Assembly (NCBI GenBank): GCA_020028535.1
Contig: JAIBHM010000122.1
Coordinates: 1-5,655 of the forward strand
Length of the DNA: 5,655 bases
Reading direction: 5' to 3'
Source: Armatimonadota bacterium
GTDB lineage: Bacteria > Sysuimicrobiota > Sysuimicrobiia > Sysuimicrobiales > Kaftiobacteriaceae
Below the pieces are notes generated by a model. That model did no database searches. It saw only the letters and a program-made list of their open reading frames with translations, and was not told the DNA's origin. Each line of letters starts with the position of its first letter. Within the stretch, counting starts at the first letter, position 1. A program made the position numbers and the translations under genes. Below are positions 1-5,321 of the stretch, in pieces.

Positions 1-543
1 CTTGCTGGTGACAATGCCCCCGAGCGCGATGACCGCAACCTCGGTCGTGCCGCCCCCGATGTCCACGACCATGCTGCCCACCGGCTCGCTGACGGGCAGC
101 CCCGCGCCGATGGCGGCGGCCATGGGCTCTTCAATCAGGTAGGCTTCTCTGGCGCCGGCCTGTTCTGTGGCGTCGATGACCGCCCGCCTCTCCACGCCGG
201 TTACGCCAGAGGGGATCCCTACGATCACGGTCGGCCGTAGGAAGTTGCGGCCTTTCAGGGCCTTGCGGATGAAATAGGCCAGCATCGCGGCGGTGGTGTC
301 GAAGTCGGCGATGACCCCGTCGCGCAGCGGCCGCGTAGCGATAATCTCGCCGGGCGTACGGCCGATCATGCGTTTGGCCTCTTCACCAACAGCGAGGATC
401 TGCCCGTCGTCGGCGCGCTTGGCGACGACCGACGGTTCGCGCAGGACGATCCCTTCCCGCTGGACGTAGATCAGGGTGTTCGCGGTTCCGAGATCCACCC
501 CCATGTTGCGGCTCAAGCGGCCGAAAAAGAAATCAAATGCCAT
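1..543 (-). CDS. mreB: Rod shape-determining protein MreB (N-terminal 181 residues; 3' end outside window)
   Basis: MreB is the bacterial actin homologue: an ATP-dependent filament under the cytoplasmic membrane that positions the elongation machinery for peptidoglycan. The reading frame stays open to base 1, so about half of a usual ~340-residue protein is visible. Seen directly: the phosphate-1 loop GVDLGTANTLIY (residues 15-26), the segment REPSVVA (35-41), VIVGIPSGVTGVERRA (106-121), IEEPMAAAIGAGLP (137-150) with the acidic pair of the actin-like ATPase, and the phosphate-2 loop DIGGGTTEVAV (161-171). The N-terminus MAFDFFFGRL is hydrophobic, as in MreBs that touch the membrane. The ATG at 543 is preceded by a good Shine-Dalgarno (GGGAGGA, 548-554), which supports it over the internal ATG at residue 14. 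It follows radC by 57 bases on the same strand. Family assignment is secure; MreB versus a paralogue such as Mbl cannot be settled from this part. Confidence 0.96.
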   Translation of the reverse strand, partial: MAFDFFFGRLSRNMGVDLGTANTLIYVQREGIVLREPSVVAKRADDGQILAVGEEAKRMIGRTPGEIIATRPLRDGVIADFDTTAAMLAYFIRKALKGRNFLRPTVIVGIPSGVTGVERRAVIDATEQAGAREAYLIEEPMAAAIGAGLPVSEPVGSMVVDIGGGTTEVAVIALGGIVTSK

Positions 544-569
544 CCTATCCTCCCGTTGTCATACATTCC

Positions 570-575
570 ATCATA
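570..575 (-). promoter_or_regulatory. Possible -10 element upstream of mreB
   Basis: The 57-base gap between radC and mreB contains TATGAT on the minus strand, one mismatch from the sigma-70/sigma-A -10 consensus, about 27 bases before the mreB start. I see neither a -35 hexamer at 16-18 bases nor a TGn extension, so this is weak. It could let mreB be transcribed independently of radC; read-through from the radC promoter is equally possible. Confidence 0.22.
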
Positions 576-600
576 CCCTACCGCCGTCTTCTCAGGCGCC

Positions 601-1275
601 TTACGGAAACCCCTGCCGTTGTTCGCGAAGGCTGGTGTACGTCCTTTCCCCAATGATGACATGGTCCAGCACGTCGATTCCGACGAGCCGGCCGGCCGCG
701 CGCATCTGCTCGGTGATGAGCACGTCGTCGCGGCTCGGTTCGGGATGCCCGGAAGGATGATTGTGGACCAGGATCACCGCGGCGGCGCTGCGGCGGATCG
801 CTTCCTTGAAGACCTCGCGGGGGTGCACCGGCGCTGAAGCCAGCCCGCCCACGGAGACATCCACCACGTCCAGGATTTCGTGGCGTGTGTTGAGCAGGAT
901 GACCCGAAAGTGTTCTCGATCAAGCCGCCGCATGGGCGTGCACACGGCTGCGGCATCTGCCGCGCTCCGAACCGCGCGCCGCGCGGGAGCGGGCTCGAGC
1001 ATACGCCGTCCGAGCTCGAGGGCGGCCAGGAGCGCGCCGGCCTTCGCTTCCCCGAGCCCCGGAATGGCCCTCACTTCGTCCATCGAGGCGCGCGAGAGCC
1101 CGGCCAGCGACCCGAAGTGGTGGATGAGGCGGGTCCCAATCTCCAGGGCTGAGGTGCGCGGCGCGCCGGTAGAGATCACGATCGCCAGCAGCTCAGCGGG
1201 GGACAGCGCGCCCACACCTTGTGAGCGCAGTCGCTCGCGTGGGCGTAACTCCTCGGGCAGATCGCGGGTATTCAC
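601..1275 (-). CDS. radC: RadC family JAB/JAMM-domain protein
   Basis: RadC proteins are widespread; despite the name, a role in DNA repair is not established, and the fold is that of a JAMM metallopeptidase. Using the GTG at 1275 (224 residues, close to the ~220-230 usual), the order is: the family N-terminus DLPEELRPRERL (5-16), LSPAELLAIVISTG (24-37), a helix-hairpin-helix segment with IPGLGEAKA (about 66-92), then the JAMM domain with V-H-N-H-P-S-G. The metal motif HxHx7SxxD is complete: H171, H173, S181 and D184, and E121 is a candidate catalytic glutamate. The frame stays open upstream to an ATG at 1344, but that 23-residue extension has no family resemblance and runs through a -10 promoter element, so I prefer GTG at 1275. 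No clear Shine-Dalgarno precedes it. It lies between DUF4321 and mreB on the same strand. Confidence 0.93.
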   Translation of the reverse strand: MNTRDLPEELRPRERLRSQGVGALSPAELLAIVISTGAPRTSALEIGTRLIHHFGSLAGLSRASMDEVRAIPGLGEAKAGALLAALELGRRMLEPAPARRAVRSAADAAAVCTPMRRLDREHFRVILLNTRHEILDVVDVSVGGLASAPVHPREVFKEAIRRSAAAVILVHNHPSGHPEPSRDDVLITEQMRAAGRLVGIDVLDHVIIGERTYTSLREQRQGFP

Positions 1276-1308
1276 GGGAACGCGGGGGATTCGAACAAGA
1301 CCGCACCG

Positions 1309-1317
1309 AGTATAGCA
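1309..1317 (-). promoter_or_regulatory. Extended -10 promoter for radC (and probably mreB)
   Basis: The minus strand reads TGC-TATACT here: a TGn extension followed by a -10 hexamer one base from TATAAT. No recognisable -35 hexamer lies 16-18 bases upstream, as is common for extended -10 promoters. Transcription would begin near 1302, giving a leader of roughly 27 bases to the GTG of radC. The element sits inside the over-extended radC frame, which argues for the shorter protein. The same nine-base arrangement occurs upstream of tatA (2632-2640). Confidence 0.55.
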
Positions 1318-1363
1318 TGGCCGTCGATAACCCATCCGCGGCATTTGCTGCGTATTGCGGATG

Positions 1364-1379
1364 ACGCTCGACGGAGCGT
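1364..1379 (-). terminator. Small hairpin after the DUF4321 gene, possible weak terminator
   Basis: A perfect 6-bp inverted repeat (ACGCTC, loop CGTC, GAGCGT, read on the minus strand) lies four bases beyond the stop codon of the DUF4321 gene. No T-rich tract follows, so it is not a classical intrinsic terminator. Its position between a gene end and a new promoter suggests a transcription boundary, an RNA 3'-end stabiliser or a partial terminator. A 6-bp stem can also arise by chance in GC-rich DNA. Confidence 0.3.
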
Positions 1380-1382
1380 GTG

Positions 1383-1652
1383 CTATTGAAGCAGCCGGAA
1401 GATCCAGAACGCGAGGACGATCCCGATGGGGACGGCGAGGTTCAACCGAAACGTGAAGCCGAGCGTCAGGGTGAAGAACTTGAGATCCACCGTGAACGGT
1501 GGGTCCACGCCGACGTGCAGATCACGTGAGAGAAACGAGAGGACGGGGTAGCCGACCAGGGCTTCGCCGATGACAATACCCAGAATCGCCCCCAGGCTGA
1601 TGACGATCGCCAGCATCCACCAGGGGTTGCGCGACCGCCTTGGTGATCTCAT
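1383..1652 (-). CDS. Small two-helix membrane protein, DUF4321-like
   Basis: This 89-residue protein has no known biochemical function. A basic N-terminus (MRSPRRSRNPWW) leads into a hydrophobic helix at about 11-33 with small-residue spacing (GAILGIVIGE). A central loop follows (about 40-57, with GVDPPFTVDLKF), then a TLTLGFTFRLNL segment (61-72) and a second helix to the C-terminus (about 71-88). The G-rich first helix, PP-x-TVDL, TLGF and N-L-A pattern match what I remember of DUF4321 (PF14209), typically found beside radC and mreB in Firmicutes; the same neighbours occur here. It starts 20 bases after tatC ends, so it is probably co-transcribed with tatAC. The ATG at 1652 has only a weak upstream ribosome site. 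An envelope role linked to the Mre system is inference from context. Confidence 0.82.
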   Translation of the reverse strand: MRSPRRSRNPWWMLAIVISLGAILGIVIGEALVGYPVLSFLSRDLHVGVDPPFTVDLKFFTLTLGFTFRLNLAVPIGIVLAFWIFRLLQ

Positions 1653-1672
1653 CTTCTGTCCCGGTAGGGGGT

Positions 1673-2401
1673 TCAGTCAGTGGGGAGGGATTCCTGCCGC
1701 GGGGCTCTCGGCGCGAAGGCGCGGGCGATCCAGATGCTGGCTTCGTAGAGGAGATACGTGGGGATCGCCATGAGCGCCTGAGAGAACACGTCTCCGCCGG
1801 GGGTGAGAAACGCGGAGAGGACGACGATGCCCAGCAGCGCGTAGCGCCGGCCGGCCACGAGCGATGCCGGGGTCACCACGCCGATCCTGGCCAGGAACAG
1901 GATCACGATGGGCAGCTGGAATACCAATCCGAACGCCAGCACAAACGCCGTGGCAAACGACGTGTACGCGCCGACACTGATCATCGGCACCAGCGACTCG
2001 GTCTGGTAGCCGAGGAGGAACCGCACGCCGACCGGCAGGATGGCGAAGAACGCAAACGCGGCGCCCCCGACGAACAGCGCCAGGGAGAATGGCAGGAGCG
2101 AGAGCGTAGAGCGCCGTTCGGTAGGCGTGAGCCCGACCCCCACGAACCGCCACACCTGATAGAGGACGAGCGGCAGGCTGAGGAAAGCCCCGGAGAGCGC
2201 GGCGACTCTCAGCCGGACGAAGAACGCCTCGGTGGGGGCCAGGAATACCACGCGGCCGACCGGCCGGATGAGGAGCTGGAGGATGGGCTCGACAAACAGG
2301 AACGAGAACAGCATGGCGACGACGAACGCGGCAAGGGAAATGAGGAGCCGCGTGCGCAGCTCCTCGAGGTGCTCAACGATGGTCATGGGACGGTCGATCA
2401 C
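1673..2401 (-). CDS. tatC: Sec-independent (twin-arginine) protein translocase subunit TatC
   Basis: TatC is the six-helix membrane receptor that binds twin-arginine signal peptides and recruits TatA so that folded proteins cross the cytoplasmic membrane. The 242-residue length is normal. Seen: the cytoplasmic N-terminus HLEELRTRLL (11-20); hydrophobic segments near 18-38, 68-88, 103-127, 150-172, 187-200 and 205-227; P-T-E-A-F (56-60); YQVWRF (81-86) and E95-R96; FGLVFQLP (157-164); TPGGDVFSQ (200-208); and AIPTYLLYE (212-220). Two family positions look altered: the usual glutamate in the FE-x-P motif is Q162, a change I believe occurs in some TatCs, and the proline common before G-L is V89. 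The first codon is GTG at 2401, with purine-rich sequence upstream (AGGA); an ATG at 2386 is the alternative, giving a five-residue shorter protein. It follows tatA by 29 bases. Confidence 0.96.
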   Translation of the reverse strand: MIDRPMTIVEHLEELRTRLLISLAAFVVAMLFSFLFVEPILQLLIRPVGRVVFLAPTEAFFVRLRVAALSGAFLSLPLVLYQVWRFVGVGLTPTERRSTLSLLPFSLALFVGGAAFAFFAILPVGVRFLLGYQTESLVPMISVGAYTSFATAFVLAFGLVFQLPIVILFLARIGVVTPASLVAGRRYALLGIVVLSAFLTPGGDVFSQALMAIPTYLLYEASIWIARAFAPRAPRQESLPTD

Positions 2402-2430
2402 GCCTGCCGTCCTAACCTCACTGCGTCGTG

Positions 2431-2613
2431 CTATGCGCGCTTCTCAGGAGTTGCGGGTTTCTCGATCTCGTTCTCGGCGTCGCGCACCGCTCCGCGGAAC
2501 TCCCGGATGGCGCGGCCCAGCGCCCCACCAATCCCCGCGAGCCGCGTCGGTCCAAAGATCACCAGCGCGATCACGAGGATGATGATCAATTCCTGCCATC
2601 CAAGATTTGGCAT
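2431..2613 (-). CDS. tatA: Twin-arginine translocase pore subunit TatA/TatE
   Basis: This is the small oligomerising subunit that forms the transport conduit with TatC. The 60-residue protein has the family plan: a short N-terminus, one transmembrane helix (about 8-20, ELIIILVIALVIF), the FGPTRL hinge (20-25), an amphipathic helix along the membrane (about 27-45, GIGGALGRAIREFRGAV) and a charged tail. A polar E8 sits at the helix start, and the proline usually following R-L in the hinge is A26. The ATG at 2613 is preceded by a strong Shine-Dalgarno (GGAGGTG, 2618-2624) and an extended -10 promoter. No separate tatB is present here, so this may be a minimal TatA-TatC system in which one protein does both jobs; a tatB elsewhere in the genome cannot be excluded. 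Confidence 0.95.
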   Translation of the reverse strand: MPNLGWQELIIILVIALVIFGPTRLAGIGGALGRAIREFRGAVRDAENEIEKPATPEKRA

Positions 2614-2631
2614 GCCCCACCTCCGGAGTTG

Positions 2632-2640
2632 ATTATAGCA
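2632..2640 (-). promoter_or_regulatory. Extended -10 promoter for the tatA-tatC-DUF4321 operon
   Basis: The minus strand reads TGC-TATAAT, a perfect -10 hexamer with the TGn extension, directly after the stop codon of the preceding membrane-protein gene. No good -35 hexamer is visible. Transcription would start near 2625, only about a dozen bases before the tatA ATG and next to its Shine-Dalgarno, so the leader would be very short. This supports a separate tat transcription unit, though read-through from upstream is also possible. Confidence 0.6.
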
Positions 2641-2647
2641 CCGAGGG

Positions 2648-2899
2648 TTAGACGGGCGTTCTCCGGTAACGGTTGCGTGCGCCCACCCACATCCCCGCCA
2701 GCGCCCCGGCCGCGGCCGCAGCGGCCCACACGGGGTTGCTCCGCAGCATGCGGCCCACCTGCTCGGGGATGTCTGCGGCTGATATCGGGAGGGCGGGGTT
2801 CCGCCGGCTGAATGTCTGCCGCAGGGTCAGCAGGTCGGAGGCGATCGCGTCGCGAAGCCGCCGCGCCTCCGGGTTGTCCTCGTGTCGCCGCGCCGTCAT
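2648..2899 (-). CDS. Small tail-anchored membrane protein, YqjD/ElaB (DUF883)-like architecture
   Basis: This 83-residue protein is not confidently assigned. A hydrophilic, arginine-rich N-terminal half (1-53; includes EARRLRDAIASDLLTLRQTF, probably helical) leads to a C-terminal hydrophobic helix NPVWAAAAAAGALAGMWVG (55-73) and a basic tail (ARNRYRRTPV). An N-P-x2-A-rich, glycine-containing C-terminal helix ending in arginines is the pattern of YqjD/ElaB/DUF883 and DUF3618-type proteins, some of which bind ribosomes at the inner membrane in E. coli; that role is not shown here. The ATG at 2899 overlaps the previous gene's stop as ATGA, indicating translational coupling. The frame extends upstream to 3055, but that part is antisense-like arginine- and proline-rich sequence overlapping the neighbour, so I reject it. 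Confidence 0.78.
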   Translation of the reverse strand: MTARRHEDNPEARRLRDAIASDLLTLRQTFSRRNPALPISAADIPEQVGRMLRSNPVWAAAAAAGALAGMWVGARNRYRRTPV

Positions 2900-3294
2900 C
2901 GTCGCTCCTCCAGGTGCTGCCGGATGGCCTGCCAATCGGCCTTCAGATCCTCCGGCAGACTGACGCCCGTCCACCGCAGGCGGCTCCGGGCCAGCAGCGC
3001 AAGGATCGCGGCGGCCCCGAGCATTGTGACCAGCACGATCCCGGCGGCCATCCACGCGGCCACGTACTGGGCCAGGAACAGGATCGAGGTCGTGGCGAGC
3101 AGCGGCAGCACCGTCAGCGCCGTGGCGAGCGCGGCCGCCGCGAAGACGGCCCCCATCAACACCCTGCGCACGGCGCGTTTTGTGTCCTGCCGGGCGTCGT
3201 CCAGACGCAGGCGCAGCAGGGCGATCACGTTCTGTACGATCCGCGCCACCCGCGTCCCGGCCGAGACGTGCGCACCGTCAACCTGCGTGGTCAT
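2896..3294 (-). CDS. Holin-X-like (phage holin superfamily III / YqjE-like) membrane protein
   Basis: This 132-residue protein has a polar N-terminus, an amphipathic charged helix (about 14-45, with VQNVIALLRLRLDDARQDTKRAV-type spacing), two hydrophobic helices (about 46-73 and 77-102) and a cytoplasmic C-terminal helix SLPEDLKADWQAIRQHLEE (112-130). This matches the layout of the family annotated as putative holin-X (PF07332) and of YqjE. Despite the name, such proteins are mostly chromosomal housekeeping membrane proteins, and no phage genes surround this one. The ATG at 3294 has a strong Shine-Dalgarno (GGAGGA, 3301-3306). It lies 28 bases after the SDR gene and overlaps the next gene by four bases; the pairing resembles the yqjE-yqjD neighbourhood. 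Biochemical function is unknown. Confidence 0.8.
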   Translation of the reverse strand: MTTQVDGAHVSAGTRVARIVQNVIALLRLRLDDARQDTKRAVRRVLMGAVFAAAALATALTVLPLLATTSILFLAQYVAAWMAAGIVLVTMLGAAAILALLARSRLRWTGVSLPEDLKADWQAIRQHLEERR

Positions 3295-3322
3295 CTGTGA
3301 TCCTCCAAAGCGGCTCCTGCAT

Positions 3323-4324
3323 TTAGATTTTCTCCCCCGGGCGGCCCAGCGCCTCGCGCAGCGCCAGATCCACGGGTCTCATCCGGAGGCCGAACGTGCG
3401 GATCACCTCTGTGGCGTCACAGAGGGTATCGATGAACAGCGATTCAGCTTCATCCCGTGTGATCGGGGGGTTCGGGAGCACCGCGAACATCGTGATCACG
3501 GCGCGCGCCGCGGGGTCCGGCAGGTGCAGCAACCAGCGGCGCACTCCAAGCACCCGTGCCACCCGGATGATGAGCTCGTCGTAGGTCAGCGCTTCCGGCC
3601 CACCGATCTCGAAGGCGCGCCCAATGATGTCATGCCGGTCGAGGGCCTGGCGCATCACGGCGAGCACATCGGCAAGGGCCACCGGCATCGAACGGTACTT
3701 CCCTGACCCGAGCACGAGGACGACGGGGGTCAGGGCGGCGAGCGCCGCAAACAACGGCCGGCCCCCGAACAGCAGCGCGAACGGATACCATGGCCCGAAG
3801 CGAACCACCTGCGCAAACTGGGCGGCGGCCCCCCCACCCGAACCGAGGAGAAACGAGGGACGAAAGATGACGAACGGCATCCCGCTGCGGCGGACTTCCT
3901 CTTCGCCGGCCCACTTGGAGCGCAGATACCGCGGGGCACCGGGGGCGGCGCCGAGGGCACTCATATGCAGAAAGCGCGCCGCGCCGGCTTCGCGCGCCGC
4001 CGCCACGGCATTGGCGGCACCTGCGTGGTTGATGGCGTCGAATGTCTGGCCGCCGCGCTCGCGGATGATCGCCACCAGGTGGATCACTGCGCTGCAGCCT
4101 GCGAAGGCTTCCACCAGCGAGGCGCGACTCCGGACGTCGGCAACAGCAATCTCGCAACCGAGTTCGCGCAGCCGCGGAGCGTCGCGGGTGGATCGGACGA
4201 CACCGCGGACGGGGAAACCCTCGCCCCGCAAGAGCGGGATGAGATGCGAGGCCACAAACCCGCCGGCCCCCGTGACGGCGATGGGGCGCTGCGGCGGTGA
4301 TGATTCAGCGCGACCTGACGACAA
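3323..4324 (-). CDS. NAD(P)-binding SDR-family epimerase/reductase, NDUFA9-like (atypical/extended SDR)
   Basis: This 333-residue protein has an N-terminal Rossmann domain with PIAVTGAGGFVASHL (14-28), an acidic AVADVRS (60-66) after the third strand, AVIHLVAI (79-86), and a catalytic-type set with S122 in HMSALGA and Y133-x3-K137 in RYLRSKWAGEE. FVIFRPSFLLGSG (151-163) and the late SMPVALADV (212-220) are typical of UDP-sugar-epimerase-like and NDUFA9/complex I-associated SDRs, so the substrate is unknown; a quinone, lipid or sugar derivative is possible. The third glycine of TGxxGxxG is A25, a mild change. Residues about 178-206 are unusually hydrophobic. The frame admits only one start: TTG at 4324, since a stop lies four codons upstream and no other start codon precedes the Rossmann motif. 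It overlaps the prenyl synthase by 20 bases, so translation is probably coupled. Confidence 0.9.
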   Translation of the reverse strand: MSSGRAESSPPQRPIAVTGAGGFVASHLIPLLRGEGFPVRGVVRSTRDAPRLRELGCEIAVADVRSRASLVEAFAGCSAVIHLVAIIRERGGQTFDAINHAGAANAVAAAREAGAARFLHMSALGAAPGAPRYLRSKWAGEEEVRRSGMPFVIFRPSFLLGSGGGAAAQFAQVVRFGPWYPFALLFGGRPLFAALAALTPVVLVLGSGKYRSMPVALADVLAVMRQALDRHDIIGRAFEIGGPEALTYDELIIRVARVLGVRRWLLHLPDPAARAVITMFAVLPNPPITRDEAESLFIDTLCDATEVIRTFGLRMRPVDLALREALGRPGEKI

Positions 4325-5318
4325 CGAACTCCGTCAACTTGAGGAGGCTGTCCTTGGCGGGGCCGCCCCCCAGCGGGGTGAGCGATTCCGCCGCCCGGCG
4401 CGAGTATCCGCCGGCCACTTCCAGGGCGTACTCGATTCCCTGATAGCGGCTGAGCAACCCGCGGACCTCATTCATCTGCCCATCCCGCAGAGGACCCGCA
4501 AGTAGATCGAGCAGCCTGTTTCGATCGGCGGGACCCGCCGTCCGCAGCGCGTGGATCAGGGGCAGCGTGGTCTTGCCGCCGCGGATATCGCTGTGGATCG
4601 GCTTGCCGAGCTGCTCGGCCTGGCTGGTGAGGTCCAGGGCGTCGTCGGTAATCTGGAACGCCATGCCCCACTCCTGCCCGAACGTCCCCAGCGCATCGGC
4701 AGCCCACCGGTTCCCGGCCGCGAGGCCGCCGGCCCTGCAGGCGGCGGAGAACAGATGGGCCGTCTTCCCGCTGATGATCTGGAAATACATCCCCTCGTCG
4801 TCGTGCGCTTGCGATCCGTACTTAACCTCCATGATCATCCCCTGGCTCATCTGCACCGAAGCCGCGGCCATGGCCAGCGAGACTTCAGGGTTGCGGACGC
4901 GGCTGAGCAGATCAAACGCCTTGGCAAACAGATAATCTCCCAGCAGCACCGCGATCTGATTGCCCCACTGGACGTCAACGGTCGGCGTACCGCGGCGCGT
5001 GTCGGCGGCATCGATGATGTCATCGTGGATCAACGAGGCGACGTGGATAAGCTCAACGGCGCCGGCGATCCAGAGCCGCGCCTCTGCTGCGCCCCCGCTG
5101 ACCTTCGCGGACAGGCACACCAGCGCCGGACGGATCATCTTCCCCGGCGTGCTCAAGACGTGGCGGACGAGTTCACCGATGAAGGGATCTGGCGTGATCA
5201 GCTCGCGCTCGAGCAGATTCTGGAGCTCGTCCAGGTCATCGCGAATCGGAGCGTAGATTGCGGTCAGGTCCATGTGAAAGGGCGGCATCCCGCGCCGCCG
5301 CCCTGGGTCGATCGTCAT
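4305..5318 (-). CDS. Trans-polyprenyl diphosphate synthase (long-chain type, heptaprenyl/octaprenyl-like)
   Basis: This soluble all-helical enzyme condenses isopentenyl diphosphate onto an allylic diphosphate. Seen: G-K-x2-R-P (59-64), where the family reads GGK-x2-RP; the first aspartate-rich motif DDIID (99-103) followed by RR (108-109); GKT (184-186); the second aspartate motif DDALD (225-229) after FQIT; and GGKTTLPL (247-254). The residues four and five positions before the first motif are S95 and A94, small rather than aromatic. In this family that leaves the pocket open for long chains, so C30-C50 products such as a menaquinone side chain are likelier than farnesyl or geranylgeranyl diphosphate. 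The exact length cannot be read from sequence. I give the ATG at 5318, three bases after the cupredoxin stop, but the ATG at 5273 (322 residues, MDLTAIYAP) fits family N-termini as well or better; neither has a convincing Shine-Dalgarno. Confidence 0.95.
   Translation of the reverse strand: MTIDPGRRRGMPPFHMDLTAIYAPIRDDLDELQNLLERELITPDPFIGELVRHVLSTPGKMIRPALVCLSAKVSGGAAEARLWIAGAVELIHVASLIHDDIIDAADTRRGTPTVDVQWGNQIAVLLGDYLFAKAFDLLSRVRNPEVSLAMAAASVQMSQGMIMEVKYGSQAHDDEGMYFQIISGKTAHLFSAACRAGGLAAGNRWAADALGTFGQEWGMAFQITDDALDLTSQAEQLGKPIHSDIRGGKTTLPLIHALRTAGPADRNRLLDLLAGPLRDGQMNEVRGLLSRYQGIEYALEVAGGYSRRAAESLTPLGGGPAKDSLLKLTEFVVVRSR
4329..4332 (-). promoter_or_regulatory. Ribosome binding site for the TTG-initiated SDR gene
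   Basis: GGAG on the minus strand ends four bases before the TTG at 4324. It lies inside the last codons of the prenyl synthase gene. Because the frame has no other possible start codon between its upstream stop (4334-4336) and the Rossmann motif, this site and TTG together define the start. Ribosomes finishing the synthase could reinitiate here. Confidence 0.55.
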
Positions 5319-5321
5319 TAC

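Noticed and set aside
761..1315. 184-codon plus-strand frame opposite radC
   Set aside because: It is a shadow of radC, whose JAMM motif is intact.
1276..1344. N-terminal extension of RadC to an upstream ATG
   Set aside because: The extra 23 residues do not resemble RadC N-termini and would be encoded across the extended -10 promoter; the GTG at 1275 gives the normal length.
1640..2632. 330-codon open frame on the plus strand
   Set aside because: It is antisense to tatC and tatA. Its very charged, low-complexity product is what the complement of hydrophobic codons gives, and it has no family resemblance.
2900..3055. N-terminal extension of the YqjD-like protein
   Set aside because: It would overlap the Holin-X-like gene by about 160 bases with R/P/G-rich shadow sequence; the ATGA overlap at 2896-2899 is a far better start.
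2896..3294. Prophage remnant suggested by the holin label
   Set aside because: No endolysin, structural gene, integrase or attachment site is nearby, and the protein resembles chromosomal YqjE-like proteins.
4333..4338. TTGACG on the minus strand as a -35 box for the SDR gene
   Set aside because: No -10-like hexamer follows at 16-18 bases, and the site lies inside the prenyl synthase coding sequence.
2882..4505. Long plus-strand frames opposite the Holin-X-like and SDR genes
   Set aside because: Their products are rich in R, P, A and S without domain patterns, and they cross the boundaries of real minus-strand genes.
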